A stretch of DNA of 64,000 nt from positions 1,209,397 through 1,273,396 of the forward strand of contig NZ_JAUOEM010000001.1 in the NCBI RefSeq assembly GCF_030540875.1, given 5' to 3'. The notes below the pieces were generated by a model. It was not told the origin of the DNA and did not search any database. It worked only from the letters and a program-made list of their open reading frames with translations. Both the position numbers and the translations under genes were made by a program. Below, piece after piece: positions 44,153-53,327 of this stretch (position 1 is the first letter of the stretch; each line of letters starts with the position of its first letter). The stretch is from Flavivirga amylovorans. Its GTDB lineage: Bacteria; Bacteroidota; Bacteroidia; Flavobacteriales; Flavobacteriaceae.

Positions 44153-47100
44153 ATGAATAGCATATACAGGCGTCTTGTTATATACCCCGTTTTACTTCTG
44201 AGCGTCGTGATCGTTTTTGGGCAGAATAACATAGGCTTTACCCAATTAAATTTAGAACAAGGTCTATCCAATGGAAGTGTTACCGGCATCGTACAAGACA
44301 GTATTGGATTTGTTTGGACGGCAACTAAAAATGGGTTGAACAGGTATGATGGAAAAAACTTTAAAGTTTATAACCAGGAAAACAGTAACTTAAAAACAAA
44401 TGATATCTCTAGCCTGCTTTTAGACAGTAAGGGTAGAATGTGGGTAGGTACTATTGGTGGCGGGATCTATAAATATGATATTCAAAAAGATATTTTTAAA
44501 GACTTTCGAAACGAGTCAGAGAAAACGCCAGGACTCCAATCTGATATTATCCATACCATTTACGAAGATAGACAAGGTGCTATTTGGTTAGGCACAGAAA
44601 ATGGCCTGTGCAAATTTAAAGAAAATCAACAATCTTTTATAACCTATAATAATTATAATATTTCCGAAAATACTGTATTTGGAACCAATACTATTTTAAG
44701 CCTTTTTGAAAAAGAAGACGGCTCATTCTGGGTTGGTACGAATGGAGGCGGGCTTTTTACTTTTAACAGGAAGACAGAAACCTTTAAGCCTTTTGTTAGT
44801 AAGCAAGAAGGAAAAACGTGGATGCTTCCCGATTATATTCTGGCGATCGCTGCACTGGAAAAAGATGAGTTATTAATTGGCACTTATGGTGATGGGCTCA
44901 TTAAGATGAATAGCAAAGAAGGTACGGCTTCCAATTTCTTTAAAGAGACCCCTTTTGAAAAAGTACAGATAATACGGGCCATCTATACCGATGATATTGG
45001 TACGCTATGGGTTGGTACAGATGGTCAGGGTTTAATAAAAGTTACCAAGAATCACGAGCAGGGTACAGCCATGACCCAATTCTTACACAATAATCGCCAA
45101 AAAAACTCACTTAGCAGCAATACCATACACACCCTTTTTAAAGATAATATGTCTAATTTGTGGATTGGCACGGCAAGAAAAGGGATTAGTATTATCGAAA
45201 ATTTTCCAGAAAACATTCAGCGTTTTCAAAGCGATGCCTATGAAGATGACGCCTTCCCGATACTTTCAATATATAAGAATAACAATGGATTGTGGATGGG
45301 ACTTGATGGTGGCGGACTAAATAGATACGATTTTACCTCCAAAAAAGTAACCAGATATGCCAAAGATGCCGATCTTATGGTAGGCGGTCATTTTATTCAA
45401 TGTATTAAACCAGATGGCGATGGTGATTTTTGGCTGGGCACCTTTACGAATGGGCTTGTATTATTCAACCCATTACAAGGAAAACTTAAGCAATATAAAA
45501 GAACAGACCAGGATCCCTGGTCATTACCCTATGACGATGTTAGGGATGTGGTCGTATTGCCATCAAAAAACCTGTGGGTGGCAACTTGGGGAGGCGGTCT
45601 TAGTTATTTTGATAGAGAAACCGAAAGATTTAAAAATTACCGTTACGATAAAAACAATCCCAACGCTATAAGCAGCGACAATGTTATTTCTTTATTAAAG
45701 GATGTACATGATGAATTGTGGATTGCAACCTATGGTGGCGGACTTAATTTTTATAATACCACGACCCAGAGTTTTGAGCATTTTTTAATGAATGCAGACG
45801 ATCCCAATAGTCTGGTTAGTAATTACATTTTTGCTGTTATAGAAGATATGGACCGAAACCATTTATGGTTAGGTACAAAAAAAGGCTTGAGCAAATTTGA
45901 CCTAAACACCCGGACATTTAAAAATTTTAGCATAGGAAACTCTTTAAATACCAATACCATTGTTAGTCTGGAACAAGATAGTCAAGGGACTATCTGGATG
46001 GGAACCAAAGAAGGTATTTTTAAGTTTAATCCAGTAGAAGAAGACGTCGAAGCCGTTTCTAAAACAAACCAGGAATACCACATAAATTCCATTTTTAAAG
46101 ATACCTCGGGGATCTTGTACTTTGGGGGTATGGAAGGTTGGATCTCCATCGATCCCAAAAAAGAAACGGCTCCCAAAGCGCATTCTAAAATGATACTTAC
46201 AGATTTTAAACTATTCAACCAAACGGTTAAGGTAGGCACTAATAAGATTCTTGAAGAAAGCATATTTTTACAAAAAGAAGTCACATTAAAACATGATCAA
46301 AATGTATTTACTATAGATTTTACAACGTTAAGCTATCCGTTTTCTAATGCGATTGGCTATGCCATTAAAATGGAAGGTTTCGATAAAGAATGGAGAGCCA
46401 TAGGCAAACAAGGGTCTGCAACTTTTACCAATTTAGCAGCTGGAGACTATACGTTTATGGTAAAAAGTCAAAATCGTGACGGAAAATGGCAAGAGCGAAC
46501 TGCCGCTCTTAAAGTGGAAATTCTCCCACCTTTTTGGAAGACCTGGTGGGCCTATACCATTTACGCCGTCTTGTTATTATTGCTATTGTGGGGGATAAAT
46601 CATTATACTTTGCAATGGGCAGAAATAAAAAACAATCTTAGAAACGAAAAAATACTACGCGAACAAAAAGAAAAAATACACCAGTTAAAACAACACTTTT
46701 TCACAAACATATCTCATGAAATACGAACACCATTAACCCTTATCATGGGAACTTTAAATAGCCTGTTAAAAAAGAGTGTAAATGCCGTAGAACAAAAACA
46801 ACTGGCTATTCTTAAGAGCAGTGCAAACAGGCTTTTGAATTTGGTGAATGAATTGCTTAATATTAGAAAACTCGAGACAGGCAATGTCAGGTTACAAGTA
46901 AGTGAAAATGATCTTAGCATATTTATTCATGAAATTTTTCTGGCGTTTTCTCAACAGGCCATTGCGAGTAACATACAATACAATTATAAAAGACCGGAAA
47001 CGCCCATACTTGCTTGGTTTGATAAAGCGCAATTAGAAAAAGCGATCTATAACCTGTTTACAAATGCCTTTAAGTTTACAAAGTCCAACGACACCATAAC

Positions 47101-48226
47101 GGTTGCAGTACAGCAAATTAATGACTATATAGAAATAAGCGTTAAAGATTCTGGCTTGGGAATTCCCGAAAATAAATTACCACATATTTTTGAAAGATTT
47201 TACCAGGATGAAGAGGCTACAGCAAGTTATAACGGATTTGGCATTGGGCTTTCCATTACTAAAGATATTGTAGAACTGCATTCTGGAACCATCCAGGTAA
47301 AAAGCGAACTGGGTTATGGCAGTCTCTTTACCATAAGCCTACCCATGGGGCGTGATCATTTTGAAGATTCACAAATTATTTCATCTACCGAAGGTGAAGA
47401 TCATATTAATTATTATATGAAGATTAGACCAGATCAAGAACTTCAGGACGAATTATTTAAAGAGACCAGTATTTTAGTTATTGAAGATAACCATCATCTT
47501 CGGGAACATTTAAAGAGCATACTGTCCAGTGATTTCAAGGTTTTGGATGCCGAAAATGGAAAGATAGGTTTAAATATGGCAATAGAACAATTTCCAGATT
47601 TGATTATAAGTGATGTTATGATGCCTGAAATGGATGGGATTGCTTTATGCTATGCCTTAAAAACAAATATCATGACCAGCCATATACCTGTCATTCTTTT
47701 AACGGCCAGGGCTATGGTAGAAAATATTATGGAAGGTTATGAAACGGGAGCAGATGATTATTTAGTCAAGCCTTTTAATGAAGACGTCCTGAAAATTAGA
47801 ATCAAAAACTTATTAGCGAATAGAAAACAGCTTAGAGAGCGCTATATTAATGAAGGCTTGCTTCACCCAAAAGAGGTGACCCTTACGTCCCCAGATCAGG
47901 AATTCCTGACCAAGCTTAACGGTATTCTTGAAAAAAAATTAGAAGAACCCGAGTTTAGTGTTGATGAACTTGCAAGTGACATGGCGATGAGCCATTCTGG
48001 TCTTTATAAAAAATTAAAAGCACTTACAGGCATGACCCTCATTAAATTCACAAAAGATTTTAGACTAAACCGGGCTGCACAAATGCTTGAACAGCGTAAA
48101 TTTTCGGTTGTAGATGTGTGTTTTAAAGTAGGTTATACCGATAGAAAACATTTTAGTAAAGAGTTTAAAAAGAAATTTGGTCAGAATCCTTCCAGTTATG
48201 GTAAAGACTTTAATCCAAATGACTAA
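44153..48226 (+). CDS. Hybrid two-component system regulator (HTCS)
   Basis: A 1357-residue single-chain sensor and regulator. It has a signal sequence (VLLLSVVIVFGQ), then many seven-residue-spaced beta-propeller repeats (SRGNGLNRYDG/IWLGTENGL style; Reg_prop, about 30-690), a Y_Y_Y domain (about 700-790), a membrane helix (TWWAYTIYAVLLLLLLW), HisKA with His855 in FFTNISHEIRTPL, an HATPase (NLFTNAFKFT, DSGLGIPENKL, GFGIGLSI), a receiver with phosphoacceptor Asp1154 in IISDVMMPEMDG, and an AraC-type HTH at the C-terminus (DRKHFSKEFKKKFGQNPSSY). Such regulators sense oligosaccharides in the periplasm and switch on an adjacent PUL. A 21-bp-period direct repeat downstream (48707) is a likely target. 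692-bp free gap before it. Confidence 0.97.
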   Translation: MNSIYRRLVIYPVLLLSVVIVFGQNNIGFTQLNLEQGLSNGSVTGIVQDSIGFVWTATKNGLNRYDGKNFKVYNQENSNLKTNDISSLLLDSKGRMWVGTIGGGIYKYDIQKDIFKDFRNESEKTPGLQSDIIHTIYEDRQGAIWLGTENGLCKFKENQQSFITYNNYNISENTVFGTNTILSLFEKEDGSFWVGTNGGGLFTFNRKTETFKPFVSKQEGKTWMLPDYILAIAALEKDELLIGTYGDGLIKMNSKEGTASNFFKETPFEKVQIIRAIYTDDIGTLWVGTDGQGLIKVTKNHEQGTAMTQFLHNNRQKNSLSSNTIHTLFKDNMSNLWIGTARKGISIIENFPENIQRFQSDAYEDDAFPILSIYKNNNGLWMGLDGGGLNRYDFTSKKVTRYAKDADLMVGGHFIQCIKPDGDGDFWLGTFTNGLVLFNPLQGKLKQYKRTDQDPWSLPYDDVRDVVVLPSKNLWVATWGGGLSYFDRETERFKNYRYDKNNPNAISSDNVISLLKDVHDELWIATYGGGLNFYNTTTQSFEHFLMNADDPNSLVSNYIFAVIEDMDRNHLWLGTKKGLSKFDLNTRTFKNFSIGNSLNTNTIVSLEQDSQGTIWMGTKEGIFKFNPVEEDVEAVSKTNQEYHINSIFKDTSGILYFGGMEGWISIDPKKETAPKAHSKMILTDFKLFNQTVKVGTNKILEESIFLQKEVTLKHDQNVFTIDFTTLSYPFSNAIGYAIKMEGFDKEWRAIGKQGSATFTNLAAGDYTFMVKSQNRDGKWQERTAALKVEILPPFWKTWWAYTIYAVLLLLLLWGINHYTLQWAEIKNNLRNEKILREQKEKIHQLKQHFFTNISHEIRTPLTLIMGTLNSLLKKSVNAVEQKQLAILKSSANRLLNLVNELLNIRKLETGNVRLQVSENDLSIFIHEIFLAFSQQAIASNIQYNYKRPETPILAWFDKAQLEKAIYNLFTNAFKFTKSNDTITVAVQQINDYIEISVKDSGLGIPENKLPHIFERFYQDEEATASYNGFGIGLSITKDIVELHSGTIQVKSELGYGSLFTISLPMGRDHFEDSQIISSTEGEDHINYYMKIRPDQELQDELFKETSILVIEDNHHLREHLKSILSSDFKVLDAENGKIGLNMAIEQFPDLIISDVMMPEMDGIALCYALKTNIMTSHIPVILLTARAMVENIMEGYETGADDYLVKPFNEDVLKIRIKNLLANRKQLRERYINEGLLHPKEVTLTSPDQEFLTKLNGILEKKLEEPEFSVDELASDMAMSHSGLYKKLKALTGMTLIKFTKDFRLNRAAQMLEQRKFSVVDVCFKVGYTDRKHFSKEFKKKFGQNPSSYGKDFNPND

Positions 48227-48247
48227 ATATTTAAATGTGTAAAACTA

Positions 48248-48655
48248 ATAAGGTATAGTTGTTTGTCATGTCGACAGAGCGAAGCATGAGTGACGAGACA
48301 TCCCATCATGATGAGATTCATCCTCGTTCCTCGTCTGAATGACAAAAAATTTTTAAATGTTTTGAATATCAGTTTTAATAAATCGAACAGATATTCATCT
48401 AATAAGATATAGTTGTTTGTCATGTCGACAGAGCGAAGCATGAGTGACGAGACATCCCATCATGAAGAGATTCTTCCTCGTTCCTAGTCTGAATGACAAA
48501 AAATTTTTAAATGTTTTGAATATCAGTTTTAATAAATCGAACAGATATTCATCTAATAAGATACAGTTGTTTGTCATGTCGACAGAGCGAAGCATGAGTG
48601 ACGAGACATCCCATCATGATGAGATGCATCCTCGTTCCTTGTCTGAATGACAGAA
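48248..48655. repeat. Three tandem copies of a 154-bp palindromic unit
   Basis: TTGTTTGTCATGTCGACAG starts at about 48259, 48413 and 48567, a period of 154 bp. Each unit begins GTTTGTCATG and contains CTGAATGACA further on, so it is itself an inverted REP-like unit; the three copies differ by a few bases (for example GATGAGATTC / GAAGAGATTC / GATGAGATGC). Small frames read from it are chance products. It lies between the HTCS gene and the PUL operon. Confidence 0.9.
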
Positions 48656-48706
48656 TTAAAATATTTTAAAATACGGATTATCAAAGTACATTTTATTTCT
48701 ATCTAT

Positions 48707-48747
48707 AGTTAAAACAACCATTTTAAGAGTTAAAATGACCATTTTAA
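48707..48747. promoter_or_regulatory. Direct repeat with 21-bp period, candidate HTCS operator
   Basis: AGTTAAAACAACCATTTTAA (48707-48726) and AGTTAAAATGACCATTTTAA (48728-48747) match at 18 of 20 positions, with a period of two helical turns. This is the geometry expected for tandem AraC-type domains, and it lies about 180 bp before the PUL operon and just after the HTCS gene. Confidence 0.55.
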
Positions 48748-48924
48748 AAATGAAATAACGAGAGGGTTCTGTAAATTGTTACAAATATGAAAATACCCCC
48801 CTTGGTTTCCTATTTATTTCAACCTATCATATGAAAAGAAATAATAATTTGGTCAAAAATATAATTGCTTAAGAGCGATTTCTAAGGAGTATATATTATA
48901 TAACAATCTTTAAATTAATTAATT

Positions 48925-49311
48925 ATGAAAAAAAAGGTCATTACTATTGTATTTATTACGTCCATGTTTTTTGTTTATGCGGCTAATCCAGGTAATACCG
49001 CTTTGATGAAAAAAATTATGATTGATTTATACGCAGCTAAGGATATTGTTCTTGTTGAACAAAATGAGACCTTATTAACTCCTACTGTAGGAGTTAGATC
49101 TGTTTACCCAGGAACTAATGACAAATTAACCAAGATATTAATTTACAAAAAAAATCCATTTGCTTTTTATGATGAGATTGATCAGTCTGAGATTGACCCC
49201 AATGCTTTTCCTTTATTTTATATAGATACATCTAATTGGCCTTCGGGAGACTACCATTTAGTTATGTTTTATGAAGGGAATCAAGTTTTACATGACGATA
49301 TAACGATATAA
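48925..49311 (+). CDS. Small exported protein of unknown function, first gene of PUL operon
   Basis: A 128-residue protein with a signal peptide (MKKKVITIVFITSMFFVYA). The mature part is short and beta-rich (ILIYKKNPFAFYDEIDQ, WPSGDYHLVMFYEGNQVLHD), like a DUF3244-type Ig-like domain, with no lipobox. It is followed 83 bp later by the BIG2/GEVED gene on the same strand, so it may be cotranscribed with susCD. Family match is a guess. Confidence 0.55.
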   Translation: MKKKVITIVFITSMFFVYAANPGNTALMKKIMIDLYAAKDIVLVEQNETLLTPTVGVRSVYPGTNDKLTKILIYKKNPFAFYDEIDQSEIDPNAFPLFYIDTSNWPSGDYHLVMFYEGNQVLHDDITI

Positions 49312-49394
49312 AACTTTTATTTGACAATTGGTCAAGTGAGGACACTATAATTAAACTTATTTCATGCATTTAACTATTAATTAATCATTCAACT

Positions 49395-50210
49395 ATGAAA
49401 AAAAATAAATTAAAACTGAAAAGCTATCTAATATTCATGACGCTATCAATACCTGTCTTTTTTAATATGTCATGTGATGAAGATGAAGAAATAATCTCGT
49501 TGAATCAAATTTCGCTAAACGAATCAAATGTTCAATTAGGATTAGGGCAAGTACAAACATTAGTGGTTACGCCCACTCCAAAAGATGCCACACATCCAAA
49601 AGTAACATGGTCTTCAAGTAATGAAGATGTTGCACAAATACAGATCAACGAGAGCGGTTTGGTTGCAGGTGTAAAAGGAATAGGCACTGGAGAAGCTGTT
49701 ATAACTGCAAAAATGGAAAATGGAGATGTTGGGCAAACGGTTAATATAACGGTGCAGCGAATGTATTGTGACGTATCGGGTACAGGATCGTATTATGTTG
49801 AAAGTGTAACGACCACAGGAGGAAATTCCAATATCAATCATAATGGTTTACAACCAGAAGATAACTACGCTTTCTATTCAGAAGAAATTCTTGATATTAG
49901 CTCTGGTAGTAGTTTTACCCTAGAAGTCGTACAATCAAATAATTGGTCAAGAACCATGGTTTGGATCGATTGGAACGGTGATGGTAATTTTAGTAGCGAT
50001 GATGAATTAGCACACGTATTTGGTGTAGGTAGTGATTTAAATGATGGCCCTTTTAATGCCTCGATAGAAGTACCCGCTAATGCTGCAAAAGGAGCTGTTA
50101 GAATGCGTATTGTTACTGGCGATGCCTGGTCTTATGATGAGGTGCCGATTGCTGTCTGTGACAAACTTAAAAACAGTTCAACCAAAGATTTCATCATAGA
50201 AATATTATAA
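49395..50210 (+). CDS. Exported lipoprotein with BIG2 and GEVED domains
   Basis: A 271-residue protein. The lipoprotein leader ends FFNMSC with the lipobox Cys. Residues about 35-120 are a BIG2-type Ig domain (VTWSSSNEDVAQIQINESG, GEAVITAKMENGDVG). Residues about 125-271 are a GEVED domain (TMVWIDWNGDGNFSSDDEL, AAKGAVRMRIVTGDAWSYDE), which has a calcium-like DWNGDGNF loop. Such proteins are surface glycan-binding or adhesion factors in PULs. 47 bp before susC, so it is very likely in the same operon and may be the surface glycan-binding protein of the locus. Confidence 0.8.
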   Translation: MKKNKLKLKSYLIFMTLSIPVFFNMSCDEDEEIISLNQISLNESNVQLGLGQVQTLVVTPTPKDATHPKVTWSSSNEDVAQIQINESGLVAGVKGIGTGEAVITAKMENGDVGQTVNITVQRMYCDVSGTGSYYVESVTTTGGNSNINHNGLQPEDNYAFYSEEILDISSGSSFTLEVVQSNNWSRTMVWIDWNGDGNFSSDDELAHVFGVGSDLNDGPFNASIEVPANAAKGAVRMRIVTGDAWSYDEVPIAVCDKLKNSSTKDFIIEIL

Positions 50211-50257
50211 AACAATAAGAACCATTAAATAATTATTGAAAACAACCCAGATATATT

Positions 50258-53200
50258 ATGAAACAAAGACTACAACTAACACTATTATTTTTGTTTTTAA
50301 CAACAAGCCTGGCATTTGCACAGCAAACCATTACGGGAACGATTACAGATGCAAATAGTAGCCAACCTTTACCTGGAGTATCTGTACAATTAAAAGGCAC
50401 AACTATAGGAGTCGCCTCAGATTTTGATGGAAAATTTTCCATAGAAGCGCCTACGAATGGCACCTTAATGTTTAGTTACCTTGGATTTTCTACCCAAGAA
50501 ATCGCCATTAATGAGCAGCTAACTATAAACGTACAATTACAAGAAGATGCGGCCCAATTGGATGCCGTGGTTGTTGTGGGGTATGGAACACAAAAAAAGA
50601 GCGATGTTACAGGCGCTGTAGCTTCTGTTAAAGTAGATGAATTACAAAGCATTCCTTTAGCGAGAGCCGACGAAGTATTACAGGGACAAGTAGCAGGTGT
50701 GCAGGTTAATAACAATGATGCCTCTCCCAATGCGAATGTGTCTATAAGAATTAGAGGGGTTAGTTCTATTAATGGGGGGAGTAATCCATTAATTATTATA
50801 GATGGTGCGCAGGGCGTTAGTATAGGTGATGTACACCCTAATGATATTCAATCTATGGAAGTCTTGAAAGATGCCTCGGCTACAGCCATTTACGGATCTC
50901 GAGGCGCAAGCGGTGTCATACTTATTACAACAAAAAAGGGTGTAAAAGGAAGCAAGCCTAGCATCTCTTATAATATGTTTACAACGCTTCATACCGTAAG
51001 AGAAAAACTAGATTTGCTTAATGCATCTCAATATGCACGGTATATTAACGATAACAGAGCAGCTCGAACATTGCCTACAGTATTTTCAGATGCAGATATT
51101 GCAGGCTTTGATGCAGGCGCAGGGACAGATTGGCAAGATGCCATATTTAGAACAGGGGCGACTCATAACCACCATGTTAACGTTAGTGGGGCAACAGACA
51201 ATACAACATATAATATTTCTGGTGATTTTTTAGAAACCAAAGGTATTGTTATTGGGTCTAGATTTAAAAGGTTTTCAATACGTCCAAATATATCGGTGAA
51301 TATTAATGAGAAGCTCAAGTTCAATTTTAACTCTTTTATCAATTTAACAAAAGATAATCCAATAATCTTAAATTCCAGAGACAGACAGGGCAGCCCGGTT
51401 TATGCGTCTTTCCTTTTTTCGCCTACCAGACCTATCTTTAATCAAGATGGTACCTATTCTCAACCAGGTGGGGGAGTCGGTCCTAATACCGAATTTAATC
51501 CGGTTGCCTTAGCCCTGGAACCTATACGAGATAATTATTCTAATAGAATTATTCTTAACCCTAGTGTGGAATATCGCATTGTAGATGGGCTTAAGATTAA
51601 TATTATGGGATCTTACCAACAAGTGGACGACGAGAATAACTTTTATTACAATGAAAAGGTTGTGAATGGTGGAGAAACAGATCGAGAAGCTTCTATTTCT
51701 AATAGCAGATTTAACAGTTTTCAGAACACCAACATCCTTACTTACGATACAACTATAGGAGACAAGCACGGCATAAAACTTACGGCGGTATACGAGCAAC
51801 AAAAAACTAAATTTAACAGTAGTTTTGCAAGTGCCAGAGGGTTTTTAACCAATGCTGTAACTTATAACGATTTAAGTTTGGGAACCTTACCAGGCATTCC
51901 TTTTTCTAACAGAACCGAGCAATCTTTAGAGTCTTTTATGGGACGTATCAATTATTCTATGGATGGCAAGTACTTAGTCAATATTACTGGTAGATCGGAT
52001 GCTGCTTCTGTATTTGCCGAAAATAACAAACGGGCCTTTTTTCCATCTGTGGGAGGCGCTTGGAATATTTCTAAAGAAAATTTCTTAAAAGACTCAAACA
52101 CTGTAGATAATTTAAAGCTAAGAGGAAGTTTTGGAGAGGTAGGGAATGCAGCTATACGCCCTTATCAGTCCCTTTCTCAATTAGTAACGGGATCTAATTT
52201 TTCTTTTAATGGAGATCGACTTACTAATGGGATAAACCTATCTACCCAAGCCCCTAATAAAGATTTAAAATGGGAAACCACCAGACAATTAAATATAGGG
52301 ATGGATTTAACCATGTTTCAAGGACGTTTGTCGGTTACAGCAGATTATTATAAAAAGAATACTGTAGACCTTTTGTTAGAAAGAGCTTTGTTTCAATCTT
52401 CAGGATTTCAAACACAACTGGTAAACGCTGGAGAAGTTGAAAATAAAGGATTCGAAATTTTATTATCGGCCATTCCGTTAAAGAATGATCGCTTTGAATG
52501 GAATAGTACGGTAGCCTTTTCTAGAAATGAAAATAATGTAGTTGCCTTGAATAGTGGCGAAACCGAAATTAGACTTGGAGGTGCAGGATTACCAGGATTT
52601 TCTGATGCTATTTGGTTAGAAGTGGGACAGCCTATAGGATTGGTAAGAGGGTTGGAATATGATGGGGTTTGGAAAAGTGATGAAGCTATTTTGGCATCGG
52701 TTTATAATGTAATACCAGGTTCGCCCAAGTATGTAGATCAAAATAATGATGGGATCATTAATGATGCCGATATTGTAAATATAGCCAATGCTTTGCCCGA
52801 TTATAACTTTAGTTGGAACAATACCTTTAAATATGGAAATCTGGATCTTAATGTATTAGTAATTGGTGTACAAGGGAATGATATTTATAACATTGCCCGT
52901 GCTCAAACCGAATCAAAAGATGCAGGAACGAGTACGAACCTTTTAAATGTATGGACACCTACTAACGAGAATACAGATATTCCTGGACATGCAGCCCTTG
53001 GTAATTTTCGTAATTCCAGTCGTTGGGTAGAAGATGGTTCTTACATACGTATAAAAAACATCACTCTGGGCTATAATTTCTCCAAAATGCTTACTAAGTC
53101 TCTAGGTATTTCATCTGCAAGAGTCTATGCAACAGGAACCAATCTATTTACTTTTACAGATTATACTGGGTTTGATCCAGAATCTAATAATGCAGGGGAT

Positions 53201-53302
53201 ATTGCGACAAATAGTGCCTCTACCGATGCTTTTGCAGGTGTAGATTTAGCGTCGTTTCCTTCGCAAAAAAAATATACACTAGGACTAGATATTAAATTTT
53301 AA
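50258..53302 (+). CDS. susC: SusC/RagA-type TonB-linked outer-membrane transporter
   Basis: A 1014-residue protein with a signal peptide ending LAFAQ, a CarboxypepD_reg-like N-terminal domain (ITGTITDANSSQPLPGVSVQ and DFDGKFSIEAP, about 22-100), the TonB box-like region and plug (VVVVGYGTQKKSDVTGA, IRIRGVSSINGG, VLKDASATAIYGSRGASGVI, about 100-230), and a long 22-strand barrel to the C-terminal KKYTLGLDIKF. It moves oligosaccharides across the outer membrane with energy from TonB. The SusD partner follows 26 bp later. It is PUL-associated by virtue of the HTCS and glycosidases. The glycan is not determined but the neighbours handle N-acetylhexosamines. Confidence 0.97.
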   Translation: MKQRLQLTLLFLFLTTSLAFAQQTITGTITDANSSQPLPGVSVQLKGTTIGVASDFDGKFSIEAPTNGTLMFSYLGFSTQEIAINEQLTINVQLQEDAAQLDAVVVVGYGTQKKSDVTGAVASVKVDELQSIPLARADEVLQGQVAGVQVNNNDASPNANVSIRIRGVSSINGGSNPLIIIDGAQGVSIGDVHPNDIQSMEVLKDASATAIYGSRGASGVILITTKKGVKGSKPSISYNMFTTLHTVREKLDLLNASQYARYINDNRAARTLPTVFSDADIAGFDAGAGTDWQDAIFRTGATHNHHVNVSGATDNTTYNISGDFLETKGIVIGSRFKRFSIRPNISVNINEKLKFNFNSFINLTKDNPIILNSRDRQGSPVYASFLFSPTRPIFNQDGTYSQPGGGVGPNTEFNPVALALEPIRDNYSNRIILNPSVEYRIVDGLKINIMGSYQQVDDENNFYYNEKVVNGGETDREASISNSRFNSFQNTNILTYDTTIGDKHGIKLTAVYEQQKTKFNSSFASARGFLTNAVTYNDLSLGTLPGIPFSNRTEQSLESFMGRINYSMDGKYLVNITGRSDAASVFAENNKRAFFPSVGGAWNISKENFLKDSNTVDNLKLRGSFGEVGNAAIRPYQSLSQLVTGSNFSFNGDRLTNGINLSTQAPNKDLKWETTRQLNIGMDLTMFQGRLSVTADYYKKNTVDLLLERALFQSSGFQTQLVNAGEVENKGFEILLSAIPLKNDRFEWNSTVAFSRNENNVVALNSGETEIRLGGAGLPGFSDAIWLEVGQPIGLVRGLEYDGVWKSDEAILASVYNVIPGSPKYVDQNNDGIINDADIVNIANALPDYNFSWNNTFKYGNLDLNVLVIGVQGNDIYNIARAQTESKDAGTSTNLLNVWTPTNENTDIPGHAALGNFRNSSRWVEDGSYIRIKNITLGYNFSKMLTKSLGISSARVYATGTNLFTFTDYTGFDPESNNAGDIATNSASTDAFAGVDLASFPSQKKYTLGLDIKF

Positions 53303-53327
53303 GTTTTAACCTCAAAAAAATGATTAA

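Noticed and set aside
48223..48650. Short ORFs of 66-72 codons on both strands in the tandem repeats
   Set aside because: They arise from the same 154-bp repeat read in different frames, have no start signals or protein-like pattern, and copy the repeat units.
48248..48655. CRISPR-like array
   Set aside because: Units are 154 bp and directly abut; there are no short repeats with unique spacers and no cas genes in the window.
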